In this document: positions 42,584 through 52,267 of the stretch, one piece after another
Position numbering within the stretch: position 1 is the first letter of the stretch
Layout of the letters: each line of letters starts with the position of its first letter
Assembly (NCBI GenBank): GCA_016929595.1
Contig: JAFGIN010000130.1
Span: 1 to 54,006 of the forward strand
Origin: Chitinispirillaceae bacterium
GTDB lineage: Bacteria; Fibrobacterota; Chitinivibrionia; Chitinivibrionales; Chitinispirillaceae
DNA: 54,006 bases
Direction of reading: 5' to 3'
Translations under genes and position numbers: made by a program
Notes under the pieces: model-generated
Database searches by the model: none
What the model saw: the letters and a program-made list of their open reading frames with translations, nothing else
What the model was told of the DNA's origin: nothing

Positions 42584-42728
42584 GTATCCAGAATTCAGCA
42601 GACATTCCGCTAAGCGGGAAGCATAAGATAAAACTATACTGAATTAAGTATAGTTAATCGCTATACCAGAAGAATACAACATTGTAGCTATTCTTCTTCC
42701 CGAACCTGGAATGTATTCTGGATTCTGA
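42584..42728. repeat. Palindromic intergenic repeat, copy B
   Basis: Shares the outer ends (gtatccagaat on the left, attctggattctga on the right) and inner inverted pair (cgggaag 42615-42621, cttcccg 42696-42702) with copy A at 30759-30907. The centre differs. It occupies most of the 312-base gap between cheY and the lipoprotein gene at 42814; no gene is supported there. Confidence 0.6.
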
Positions 42729-42813
42729 TTAGTAACTTTTTTAACTACAGGCGTTCCCGGCAAAACAAGTTAATATATTACAATACTTATAATAATCTGA
42801 AAGGATAAAAAGT

Positions 42814-45000
42814 ATGCAACGAGCGATACGATTCCTTCTGTACCTGGGAGTTGTTCAATCATTCCTGGTATGTTCCTGTTCTCTTCCCTCTGACAGTGAA
42901 ACAGCCAAGTGGGAGATGTATGTCGAAGTACCGGTGGTTGAAAAAAAGTTCATGGCCAAAGATCTTTTACCTGAAGAGTTAAGTGAGGGGCTGAAGCTCA
43001 ATTACGGCGACAGCACTGGGTTGAATGATACCATTACCCTTGTTAAAGAAGATACGCTCACCTACACAATGCAGAGGGAACTGATTTCAACAGATACCAG
43101 TATACTTGAAGAAAAAATGGGAGCTGTGACTCTTAAAAACACCCCACCGATTGATCTGAAATTCAATCTGATCACTGCAGATAACAGCAATCCATCTGTA
43201 TTACTACCCGCATCCCTTAGTGTTAATCAATCTCAGGAAAAGATACTGGATGGGATAGTTTCAGTCACGATTGATGAAACATCTCCCCCATTGCAGATCA
43301 CAATAACAAATACAGCAGCTCTTGCGGACATTCACAATGTAACGGTAACATTATCAAGCGGCGGTACGATAGTCGCAGCGGTTACAACACCGCTGATTTC
43401 CGCAAATACAGCTCAGGTTGCAGAAGTTGGAATGGCTGATAAAACGGTCTTCACCACGATAACGGTTTCAGTTGAAGCAACCATACCAATAGGTTCAACT
43501 GTCAATGCACAAGACGGACTTGGTGTCGCATTTTCACTGGATAATCAGATTGCATCCGATGCTGTAATCGTTGATTCGATGATCACCTACAGCGATCTGT
43601 TTACAGGCAATATTCAGTTAGCAGATGGAATAATGCTCGATGCAATTGACCTCGATGATGCAACTCTAAAATGTGAAGTTACTAATCCTGCATCAATACG
43701 TGTATTTCTTGATGCGGTAATCGATGATTCATGGGAGCGTACCTATGTACAAAACCTTTCTATCGAATCAAATAAGCAACTCGCTACGGCAACTGACAGT
43801 AACTATTTTACAGGAAAAATAATTGCAGACACGCTCTTTAAATCTGTGGCAGAAACAAACTTTTCATTTCCTGTATCGTTGAATGGCATGCGGGTGTTCC
43901 CGGACTGGGATGCTGATTCGTCAAAAAGTATACTGAAATACCAATATAGAATCACCTCTATCCCTGATGGAAGAAATATTCATTTTAATAAAGATCTCGT
44001 TATCATTTTCAAACTCATTCCAGAACAATTCCCGTTCATTCGATTAAAAGGTACCCTTATCGATCCAATTGAAGAATCATTCTCATCACAACAAGGTATT
44101 GGTTTTGACTGGAAAGCATCAATTCTTGACTCGTTAAAAAAACACTTTCAATTTCAGGAAGCTGAAATGACGTTTGAGTTCAAACCGGATCTGCCACCAC
44201 AAAGTACAATTGACACATTAAAAATGCATGTAGCACTCACATCAAACTCAAATCCTTCAGATTCAACAATTCTGGATAAAACGATTATCAGAATCAATGC
44301 AGACTCACTCTACAGTCAGAAACAAATAATAACAAACCTGCTGAACAGCTGGCCAGATACAATCAGTTTTAAATCACAGGTAACGGTACCCGATATGACA
44401 CCGCTTACTCTCTACAATGTTAAAGACAGCAACAACAGGTATCGTAACACACTGGATATCGGTGTCAAGGTACGCTGGAAACTCCGCATACCATTATCAT
44501 GGCAGATTATCGGCACAATGGCCACAGAGCTGGAAATGTCATCAATAGAACTCGGTCTTGAGGACCTGGAGTGGATCAACAAACTGAGGGAGAAAAGGGT
44601 ACAGCTCAACCTGGAAGCAAAAAATAATACTTTGATTAATGTAGTCCTCCATGCGGTCTGTGCATCAAAGAAATATTCTTCAGAACTGAGTGCTTTCCCC
44701 GGCAACCTGATATACATAGGGAACATTGAACAATACCTCGGAGCTCATCTGTTCACACTTTTCGGTAAGAATGGTCTGGAACTACCGTCACGTGGTAAAG
44801 AATCGACAGCTACAGTTCTTCTTGACGAAAGAGGTCTGGAAGCATTACTGGCTGATGAGAAGGTTCAAATCAGATGGTTTCTGGTAATGCCGGCGAGCCC
44901 CCCGGATGCATTTACATCGAATGATTACCTGAATCTGAAAGCATCAGCATCAGTTGAAGGTATTGGCAGAACTGATTCTTTGATGAATTGGGAGGATTAA
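42814..45000 (+). CDS. Large lipoprotein, unknown function
   Basis: A 728-residue protein with signal peptide MQRAIRFLLYLGVVQSFLVC and lipobox VCSC, so probably anchored in a membrane. The mature part is rich in beta-strand-forming, Ser/Thr/Asp-containing segments (PPLQITITNTAALADIHNVT, ELISTDTSILEEKMGAVTLK) without recognised domain motifs. The next gene starts two bases after its stop and encodes an outer-membrane-type TSP3 protein, so the pair probably forms one surface or periplasmic assembly. Possible roles are envelope structure or adhesion. No enzyme signature was found. Confidence 0.7.
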   Translation: MQRAIRFLLYLGVVQSFLVCSCSLPSDSETAKWEMYVEVPVVEKKFMAKDLLPEELSEGLKLNYGDSTGLNDTITLVKEDTLTYTMQRELISTDTSILEEKMGAVTLKNTPPIDLKFNLITADNSNPSVLLPASLSVNQSQEKILDGIVSVTIDETSPPLQITITNTAALADIHNVTVTLSSGGTIVAAVTTPLISANTAQVAEVGMADKTVFTTITVSVEATIPIGSTVNAQDGLGVAFSLDNQIASDAVIVDSMITYSDLFTGNIQLADGIMLDAIDLDDATLKCEVTNPASIRVFLDAVIDDSWERTYVQNLSIESNKQLATATDSNYFTGKIIADTLFKSVAETNFSFPVSLNGMRVFPDWDADSSKSILKYQYRITSIPDGRNIHFNKDLVIIFKLIPEQFPFIRLKGTLIDPIEESFSSQQGIGFDWKASILDSLKKHFQFQEAEMTFEFKPDLPPQSTIDTLKMHVALTSNSNPSDSTILDKTIIRINADSLYSQKQIITNLLNSWPDTISFKSQVTVPDMTPLTLYNVKDSNNRYRNTLDIGVKVRWKLRIPLSWQIIGTMATELEMSSIELGLEDLEWINKLREKRVQLNLEAKNNTLINVVLHAVCASKKYSSELSAFPGNLIYIGNIEQYLGAHLFTLFGKNGLELPSRGKESTATVLLDERGLEALLADEKVQIRWFLVMPASPPDAFTSNDYLNLKASASVEGIGRTDSLMNWED

Positions 45001-45002
45001 TC

Positions 45003-47462
45003 ATGATTACACATATCTTAGCATACAAAAAAAGAAATGATCAGGAAGCCGCCATGAAAATAAAAATGCTACCCTGTATTTTGCTGTTGGTTTACTGTTG
45101 TATCTGTATTACAAACAGTAATGCAGAAGTCAGTTCGGACCCCTACTCTGCTTCTATGGGTAATGCGCGCACTGCATACAGCGGAGGTATCGATGCTGCT
45201 GTATTCAACCCGGCATTTCTCGGCTCGCAACTTGGACCCTGGGGAGGACTACGTCTTGTCCCGATGAGTTCCTATACCGTGGGGGCCTGGAGCGACAAGC
45301 TTTCACTTATCCCCTATCGCGATTACTTCAGGATTGCAGATGATGGCAAATGGCAGGCTATTGTCAATGAGGTGATTAACCAAAGTTTCAGAGTAAAGGG
45401 CAAATCCCCGGAGGAATCATCACAGAGAATATCTGAAAAAATTAAAGGTGGTGCATCTATATATACTGGTGTTGATCTGTCGCTTTTTGGTTTGGCATTA
45501 GGTAATTTTGCCATAGATGTTCGAACAGAATCACATACACAGATCGACCTTCCGGAAGCGCCGTTTCTCCTTGTTTTTTCAAAAGATAATGGTTTACGTA
45601 AGGGATCTGAGCTTTCACTGACCAATCTTGGGGCACAGGCCCGTGTAACTACCGATATCAATGCCGCATACGGCCGGGAAATTGACCTATCGGGAATTGC
45701 AACTTTTTTTAACGACCATACCCGTAATATTACCGATTTTAAATACGCATCATGGGGGGCCGGGCTTACCGTATCTCTGGGACATGGCTATGTAAATCTG
45801 GAAACTACTGAGGGTGCGCTTCATTACAATGATAACAACTCAACCCTCTACATGGATGCAAATGTTAAACTGAAGACTACCGGCGCGGGCCTACAGAATA
45901 ACTGGGATTTCGAATTTCCCTATGAAGATGGTTTCTCTTTCGCCGGATGGGGAACGGGAATTAATGCAGGAATGCTGATGTATGGTGAGCATAGTGCAAT
46001 CAGCGTTACACTGAGAAGACTTGGCCCTATGATATGGAAGAATGTCAGGGAAGGTGAATTTCCCATTCGTACAAGAGATTTTTCCATCGCATCGATGTTT
46101 GACGAAAAAGATTTTGATCTTTTCGATACGACAAAGGGGGCTGCATTTCCAGATCAGCATGATACATTAAAAACACGTGGCAGTTATTGCAGCTGGATGC
46201 CTACCCGGCTCAACATTGGATTAGGATACCGTTTCAATTTCATGCACCACAGTAACAAGACTCTCAGGTGCCTCGCTCAATATGTCAATACCACATTTGA
46301 ATATGAACAGAGTCTGGCACCATGGCCAGGCCGCTCATTTGTTCCACGAATTGCCATTGCCGCTGAAGACGGATTACTTTGGGGAATTCTGCCGGTTCGT
46401 GCCGGTTTCGTTTTTGGTGGTGCGGAAAAGATCGCATCAAATTTAGGTTTTGGTATTGGTCTGCCGTCATTTAGAGTTCAGGCTGCTTATAGAGCCATAG
46501 GAACACCGTTCTGGTATCCTAAAAAGGGATTTGAACTCTCATTTGGAATGAGCACCGAATGGCGAAGGCATCGTGACCCGGATCGTGACGGTATAAATGA
46601 CAAAACAGATCGTGCTCCTTATAGTGCTGAAGATAAAGATGGTTTTGAAGATACCGATGGAGTACCTGACTGGGATAATGATAATGACAGCATTGCCGAC
46701 ACAGCCGATAGCTGCATATCTGTTGCTGAAGACAAGGACGGATTTGAGGATAATGATGGATGCCCTGACTGGGATAATGATAACGACTCTCTTCCCGACA
46801 CCCTCGACAGTTGTATCAATGAACCGGAGGATATCGACGGCTTTGAAGACAGTGACGGATGTCCGGAATGGGATAATGATATGGACGGTGTGGCGGACAG
46901 TGTAGACAAATGCATCAATGTCCCCGAAGATCGTGACAGTATCGGTGATGATGACGGGTGTCCGGAACTCGATTACGATAATGACAGTATACCAGATACA
47001 CTCGATCAATGCCCGCTGGTTCCTGAAATTTACAATTTCGTAAACGATTCAGACGGCTGTCCCGATACGGTTATTGATTTTACAGAAGAGCAGAAACAGT
47101 GGATTGACAGTAAATCAAAAGAGATCATATTTACCAAATCCAATGAGCTGTCTGAAAAATCGAAAGCGGCACTGGATTCGCTTATATCGGTAATGCACCT
47201 TTTCCCACAGCAATACTATCTGTTATACTGGTGCGATTCAACGATTAGCGAGCAAGAGAGCAAAATAAGGATAGAAAAAATAGTTGCATCTCTGGCAAGC
47301 CGTTCAATCGACACCTCACATCTGGTAATCCCTCAGAACGGATTTAACGAACACTGTACTAAAGCAGGTTATTCAAATGAAAAAAGCCTGTATATCAAAG
47401 TGCTTGAATCACGGGATGAATATTTGTCAAACACCAGAAGGGAAAGCGGGGATACGCGCTGA
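45003..47462 (+). CDS. Outer-membrane protein with thrombospondin type 3 repeats and degenerate OmpA-like end
   Basis: About 820 residues. The start is either ATG 45003 (GGGAGG upstream) or ATG 45054 (AGGAAG upstream), the latter giving a clean signal peptide MKIKMLPCILLLVYCCICIT. A long beta-rich region begins DPYSASMGNARTAYSGGIDA, like PorV/FadL-type barrels (about 30-520). Then come five calcium-binding TSP3 repeats (DxDxDGxxDxxDxC pattern, e.g. DNDNDSIADTADSC) near 520-690. The end resembles an OmpA C-terminal domain (FTKSNELSEKSKAALDSLIS), but I do not see its usual peptidoglycan-binding Asp and Arg. Paired with the preceding lipoprotein gene (two-base gap). Confidence 0.75.
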   Translation: MITHILAYKKRNDQEAAMKIKMLPCILLLVYCCICITNSNAEVSSDPYSASMGNARTAYSGGIDAAVFNPAFLGSQLGPWGGLRLVPMSSYTVGAWSDKLSLIPYRDYFRIADDGKWQAIVNEVINQSFRVKGKSPEESSQRISEKIKGGASIYTGVDLSLFGLALGNFAIDVRTESHTQIDLPEAPFLLVFSKDNGLRKGSELSLTNLGAQARVTTDINAAYGREIDLSGIATFFNDHTRNITDFKYASWGAGLTVSLGHGYVNLETTEGALHYNDNNSTLYMDANVKLKTTGAGLQNNWDFEFPYEDGFSFAGWGTGINAGMLMYGEHSAISVTLRRLGPMIWKNVREGEFPIRTRDFSIASMFDEKDFDLFDTTKGAAFPDQHDTLKTRGSYCSWMPTRLNIGLGYRFNFMHHSNKTLRCLAQYVNTTFEYEQSLAPWPGRSFVPRIAIAAEDGLLWGILPVRAGFVFGGAEKIASNLGFGIGLPSFRVQAAYRAIGTPFWYPKKGFELSFGMSTEWRRHRDPDRDGINDKTDRAPYSAEDKDGFEDTDGVPDWDNDNDSIADTADSCISVAEDKDGFEDNDGCPDWDNDNDSLPDTLDSCINEPEDIDGFEDSDGCPEWDNDMDGVADSVDKCINVPEDRDSIGDDDGCPELDYDNDSIPDTLDQCPLVPEIYNFVNDSDGCPDTVIDFTEEQKQWIDSKSKEIIFTKSNELSEKSKAALDSLISVMHLFPQQYYLLYWCDSTISEQESKIRIEKIVASLASRSIDTSHLVIPQNGFNEHCTKAGYSNEKSLYIKVLESRDEYLSNTRRESGDTR

Positions 47463-47514
47463 TGTAAGATTTACACTATAACTGTCTCATTATAGAAAAA
47501 TACAGGTTCTCATT

Positions 47515-47600
47515 TCGGGGTCGGGGTCGCAATCGGTATCAACATCGAAAAACGCAGTAATTGAGGATCGATCCCGATTCCGATAGCGATTTCGACCCCG
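47515..47600. repeat. TCGGGGTCG-type imperfect palindrome
   Basis: Left arm tcggggtcggggtcgcaatcg (47515-47535) is mirrored by the right arm ending cgatttcgaccccga (47586-47600) with further imperfect pairing inward. It lies between two convergent genes, where a bidirectional terminator or an intergenic repeat is expected. No coding potential. Confidence 0.55.
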
Positions 47601-47742
47601 ATAGCTAGCGCCCCTGCAGGGCTCAAAATCTCTTATTTTTGTACATTAGCCAGAGCCTTCGTTGAATACGGCCTGGGCTATTAAATTCCATCCCATTATG
47701 TGGGCTTGGGAAAAGATTTGCATCAAGCGATCGCCGAGCCCG

Positions 47743-50700
47743 TTACTTCTGACCAGAAACCTCATCCTGAATCCTTTTATTATCCGGGTCGAGACTTCTG
47801 GCTTTATCGAGATGCTCGCGGTATCCCTCCTGATCCTTTCGCACCTTCGCGACCCTGGCAAGGCCAAGTTCAGCCAGCGCAAATTGCGGATCGAGTTTAA
47901 GAACGCGATTATAAAACATCTCTGCCCATTGCAGTTTTGATTGTTCAAAATGTGCCTCTGCTCTTTCAAACATCGACATGATATGATCAGGCATCATGGA
48001 ATTTATCTCTTTGTATATTTCAACAGCCTCATCATACTTCTTATCTTTACGTAATATTCTGGCTTTGATCATCAGGACATCAAAATTATCCGGTTCCTGG
48101 GCAAGGATATTTTCAAGTAATTCTGCAGCATCTTTATTTTTCCCGATCTCGAAAAGGTATTCGGCATACTTTACAATATATTCTGGCTGCTGTGTTTTAT
48201 CCACAAGTACCTTTATTTCCGTTAGAGCCTTATCCTTCTGATTTGTTTCAGCATACAACTCAAACAATTTCAACGAGAGAGACGCCTCTTCAGGCTTTTT
48301 CGCCTTTGCCTTTACAAGCAAATCAACTGCTTCTGTCAGACGTCCGGTTCTATGGTATCCTTCTGCAAGCAGCACCATAATTTCCGGCTCGTCGGGTTTG
48401 AGCGTATTAGCAAGCTCAAGATACACCATTGCTTCATTTCGCATTCCTTTATTCATAAGTAATGTGCCAATACGACTGTTTGCTTCCATACTCTGAGGGT
48501 TGGTTTCTGCATATTTTTTATAGGCGTCAAGTTCCTCTGCCGGCTTCCTCATTTTCCCGTAGACTCTGGCCAGTTCCAGCCACACATCAGGCTTTTCTGA
48601 TGCCAGTTCCGTTACCCTCCGCAGATAATCGACTGAACGCTCGAGCATCTCTTTCTTTGATGACAGTAGCATACCGGCCTTTAGAAAGTTTCTGTAATCA
48701 GCCGGATAGCTGCGGGTATTGGTTTCAAAAAGTCGTAACGCCGCCAGAGTATCAGAAGCTTCAAGCAGGCAAGCCCGTTTGTATGCGGCATCAGGATCGT
48801 TAACCCCGGGCAGCAGCAGATACTCACCATACACAGCGGCAGCATCAGACATCCTCCCGGACTTTTCATACGCAACAGCAAGCAGTTTAAGACCTTTTTC
48901 CTGAAGGTTTCGATCCGTTTTCTTTCTGTCATATTTAACATTTTCAAGTGGACGCACAGCTTCCTTAAATTTTCCTTCTGCAATTAAAGCATCACCAAGA
49001 ATCAGATTCTCCGGAGATTCAAGCTGCAGGACCGTACTTCCGAGGAATTTTGTTACATCCGGAAACTTTTTATTTTCATATGCATCCCTGCCCAGTAAAA
49101 TTGCGATGTCTGCATCTGAAGGCACTTTTTCATTGTATTTTCTGTAAGCCTTAACCGCCTCCTCTTTACGTGACAAACCCATGTAAATATCACCGAGTAT
49201 TTTATACTCCTTTACAGCGCTGCCGTTCATCATTACCACCTGCTCATAGCTTATCGCTGCAGACTTTTTATCGCCGCTGGAAAGTTGTGCATCAGCAAGA
49301 TCAGAAAGCATATTGACATCTGCTGGCTGCAGCTGCAGTGCATTCTGATACATCTCAATTGCTTTATCAAACATACTCTTCTTTGAATATATTGACCCGA
49401 GAGTTGAATACGTACCGGCATCAGCTTCCTTTGATTCAATCACTCTTTGACATGCCGAAATAGCTTCGTCCACCTGTCCCTTTGCAATCACAATCTCTGC
49501 ATATCGCTTGTGGAAACCTTTCAATTTCGGATCTATTTCGAGCGCTTTTCTGTAGGCTTTCAGTGCGCCATCAAGATCCTTCACCCCATAAAGGTAATCT
49601 CCATAATCCCTGTAAGCGTCACCATCATTTGATTTAAGAGTAACATACCGGTTGAAATGCATAGTAACGACATCTGTAATATCCTTATTCACAATGGATA
49701 TCTCAAAGAGCCGCTTGAACGAAACGGGATTTTTCGGGTCAAGAACTGTAAGCTGTGTATGGAGGACTCTTGCGCTATCTGTTAACTTTAAAGAATCTGC
49801 CCTGTACGCAAGACGTCTTCTCGATTCTACATTATCACCGCTGATAGAAACTATTTTCTCATCAAGTTGATAAAGTTTTACTTTTTCGTTGTTATTTTTA
49901 TAACAATCTGCCAACTTTTGCATAAGATCAGGATTTGCAGGCATCTTTTTTATCAGGAACTCGAGATGCGGCTGTGCATTCCTGTAGTCTTTTCGTCCGT
50001 AGTAAATCTCAGCTTTGGTCTGATGAGCCTGCAGATCATCTTTTTTCAACTCCAGCGCCTGGGAAGCTGCATCAAGCGCATTGTCAATATTTTTCATTTT
50101 AAAATGTGCGACGGCAGTTCCCGACAGACTCTCTGCCGTCTTTTTCAACGAAGTGCTCTTTTGAAAATAAGTGAGCGCTTCCGTCGCATTTCCTGAAGAG
50201 AGAGAATATGTGCCCAGTTTCAGGTAAACAGCAGGATCATCAGGGCTTAAGCTTATCAATCTCTGAAGAATATTCTTCGCATTCGCATCAGCGCCGGTCT
50301 GCTGATACAATTCGCCAAGTTTAACATACGCTTCAACATTATTTTTGTTCACTGCAATAGCACGTTCAAGTGTTTCGACAGCACTTCTGGTATCCCCAGC
50401 TCCCTTTAGAGCATCAGCAAGAAGCGTATACCCGGAAGAGACAATTTTACCATCAGGATCTGCACCTGTAATAAATTTGAAATGCACGACAGCTTTTGAA
50501 TAATTTTTCTCATCAAGCAGCTTTTTCCCAACTTTTGTCCTTGTTTTCAACGCATCAGGAACTGTAGAGGTACCGAACTTTTCGAGCGCAGCCTCATATT
50601 CCACGGATGCATTCTTACCTGAAGCAGTTTCCTTTGAATATGCAAAGCTGTACAGATCATCAGCAGTCAAAAGACTTTGTGTAATTTTCTCATAATGTGC

Positions 50701-51435
50701 TACCACACGATCATATTTTTTAATTAAATAGTATGCACGTGCCAGATCCAGTGTAAGATCATCATTCTTTTGCTGTGCGGAAAGCGCTTTGTTAAGGTAG
50801 CCGACTGCTGAATCGGGTTTTCCGGCGTAGAGAAACGCCTTTCCGATTTTACCCGTAAGTTCCGGATCCGCCTGAATTTTTACAGCCCTTTGCAACAGAG
50901 GTAATGAACTCTTCCAGTTCTTTTCATCGAAGTAAATTAACCCGAGAGCTTTGGCTGCAACAGAATTCTGAGGATCAGCCTTAATCACTTTTTCCAGGGC
51001 ACTCTTTGCCTGAGATGGACGATTCAACGCGATACAGGCTTTTGCGTATTCCCATCCTGCTTCAGCAGTTGGTTCCACATCAAAAGCTTTCTGAGCCCAT
51101 GTCAGTGCATCTTCACTCTGTTTCATTTTATTATAGATAGTCGCGATTCCAAGCATCGAAGCGGCACTCTTCGTATTCAATCTCCAGGCAACCAGATAAC
51201 TTGCAAGAGCTTTTTCCTGAAATCCCAGTGTATCGTTTGCTTTTGCAATCCGGACCCAGACCTTCTCATCACGGTCAGCAACGGGAACCTTTTCCTCTGC
51301 ATACTCCAGCGCATCCCTGAATGCCCCGGATTGAAACAGTTTATCAAAACTTTCATCACTGAAAACCATGACAGCATTCACGATTATCAACAATCCAACA
51401 ACCATCCAGATATGATTTCGGTTGACCACTTTCAT
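47743..51435 (-). CDS. Giant tetratricopeptide repeat protein
   Basis: A 1230-residue protein. The N-terminus (MKVVNRNHIWMVVGLLIIVNAVMVFS) is a signal peptide or membrane anchor. Nearly all the rest is TPR units of 34 residues with the usual W/Y-L-G-Y-A-P pattern, for example AKALGLIYFDEKNWKSSLPL, AYVKLGELYQQTGADANAKN and YRDYGDYLYGVKDLDGALKA. More than 25 repeats can be counted by eye, forming a long superhelical scaffold in the periplasm. It starts right after the stop of the amidase gene (TAGATG) with GGGAG inside the amidase end, so the two are coupled. It probably organises an envelope complex with that amidase. Partner proteins are not known. Confidence 0.85.
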   Translation of the reverse strand: MKVVNRNHIWMVVGLLIIVNAVMVFSDESFDKLFQSGAFRDALEYAEEKVPVADRDEKVWVRIAKANDTLGFQEKALASYLVAWRLNTKSAASMLGIATIYNKMKQSEDALTWAQKAFDVEPTAEAGWEYAKACIALNRPSQAKSALEKVIKADPQNSVAAKALGLIYFDEKNWKSSLPLLQRAVKIQADPELTGKIGKAFLYAGKPDSAVGYLNKALSAQQKNDDLTLDLARAYYLIKKYDRVVAHYEKITQSLLTADDLYSFAYSKETASGKNASVEYEAALEKFGTSTVPDALKTRTKVGKKLLDEKNYSKAVVHFKFITGADPDGKIVSSGYTLLADALKGAGDTRSAVETLERAIAVNKNNVEAYVKLGELYQQTGADANAKNILQRLISLSPDDPAVYLKLGTYSLSSGNATEALTYFQKSTSLKKTAESLSGTAVAHFKMKNIDNALDAASQALELKKDDLQAHQTKAEIYYGRKDYRNAQPHLEFLIKKMPANPDLMQKLADCYKNNNEKVKLYQLDEKIVSISGDNVESRRRLAYRADSLKLTDSARVLHTQLTVLDPKNPVSFKRLFEISIVNKDITDVVTMHFNRYVTLKSNDGDAYRDYGDYLYGVKDLDGALKAYRKALEIDPKLKGFHKRYAEIVIAKGQVDEAISACQRVIESKEADAGTYSTLGSIYSKKSMFDKAIEMYQNALQLQPADVNMLSDLADAQLSSGDKKSAAISYEQVVMMNGSAVKEYKILGDIYMGLSRKEEAVKAYRKYNEKVPSDADIAILLGRDAYENKKFPDVTKFLGSTVLQLESPENLILGDALIAEGKFKEAVRPLENVKYDRKKTDRNLQEKGLKLLAVAYEKSGRMSDAAAVYGEYLLLPGVNDPDAAYKRACLLEASDTLAALRLFETNTRSYPADYRNFLKAGMLLSSKKEMLERSVDYLRRVTELASEKPDVWLELARVYGKMRKPAEELDAYKKYAETNPQSMEANSRIGTLLMNKGMRNEAMVYLELANTLKPDEPEIMVLLAEGYHRTGRLTEAVDLLVKAKAKKPEEASLSLKLFELYAETNQKDKALTEIKVLVDKTQQPEYIVKYAEYLFEIGKNKDAAELLENILAQEPDNFDVLMIKARILRKDKKYDEAVEIYKEINSMMPDHIMSMFERAEAHFEQSKLQWAEMFYNRVLKLDPQFALAELGLARVAKVRKDQEGYREHLDKARSLDPDNKRIQDEVSGQK

Positions 51436-52080
51436 CTACAGATTACTCCCTTTTATGTATTCACAACTACTATCGTAAGAATTTTTATTTCTGGTGATAT
51501 TGATGCATTTATAGAATTCGCTCCAGTCAAAAAGCGGTCCCGGATCTGTTTTAGCAGTAGTTCTGAGTCCAGCATTCACAGCTTCAACTCCGGCAACATC
51601 CTCATGCCCGACATAGGTAAAATGCCGCTGGTATCTTTTTTCGATCTGACAACACAAATTGCAAAGCGCCGAGTACTGTTCATTTGTAAATCCACTCTGT
51701 TCTGTAGCAACAAGCTCAATACCGATAGAAAAATCATTCACATTTTTCCTGCAGTCTGGCGACGGCATCAAACTCGGACCGCAATGCCAGGCTTTTTTTT
51801 CTTCCGGGACAAGATTGTAAGTGCTGCCATCCCTGGAAATAAGATAATGACTGCTTACACCGTAGTCCACAAATATCTTCAGGATATCAGATAGTGAAAA
51901 TGGGGCTGATGCATTAACATTCACAGCACTTATGTAATGGATGATTACAACATTTACCTCTGAGGTTATCCGGTCTTCCCACAGACACGACTTCCCCGAT
52001 TTCTTGATCAAATCACCAATTGAAACACCACCATGCAAAACAGTATTGCCGCAATCAAGTTTCCAGGAATATATTTCCAT
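51436..52080 (-). CDS. N-acetylmuramoyl-L-alanine amidase, AmpD/Amidase_2 type
   Basis: A 214-residue zinc amidase that cuts the bond between MurNAc and the stem peptide. Metal ligands fit the family: H48 in VVIIHYISAV, H159 in YVGHEDVAG and D179 in KTDPGPLFDW, with E122 in SIGIELV and SSHYLIS and WHCG in the substrate groove. There is no signal peptide, so as in AmpD it may recycle muropeptides in the cytoplasm, although the coupled TPR protein downstream looks exported. ATG 52080 is preferred over GTG 52086. Two cysteine pairs (LCCQ and others) are unusual for the family. Confidence 0.88.
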   Translation of the reverse strand: MEIYSWKLDCGNTVLHGGVSIGDLIKKSGKSCLWEDRITSEVNVVIIHYISAVNVNASAPFSLSDILKIFVDYGVSSHYLISRDGSTYNLVPEEKKAWHCGPSLMPSPDCRKNVNDFSIGIELVATEQSGFTNEQYSALCNLCCQIEKRYQRHFTYVGHEDVAGVEAVNAGLRTTAKTDPGPLFDWSEFYKCINITRNKNSYDSSCEYIKGSNL

Positions 52081-52267
52081 ACACACTTATTTGATCCATT
52101 ACTTCAAAAAAGACAATGCCCACCCGAAACTCTCTTACTTTAGCGATTAAGCTATCTTATGAGAACTATGGTTTAAATAATCCCAATACTCATACAAAAT
52201 ATATAATTTCGATCGGGAAGATTGATTTATTACCTCAAGACAACACTCTATATCTATTTTACTATTC

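Noticed and set aside
46539-47009. Long antisense frames over the TSP3 repeat region
   Set aside because: They are a by-product of the repetitive GAT/GAC-rich coding sequence on the plus strand.
46561-47070. CRISPR-like or tandem DNA repeat
   Set aside because: The repeats are protein-level TSP3 calcium-binding motifs with diverged DNA, within an open gene.
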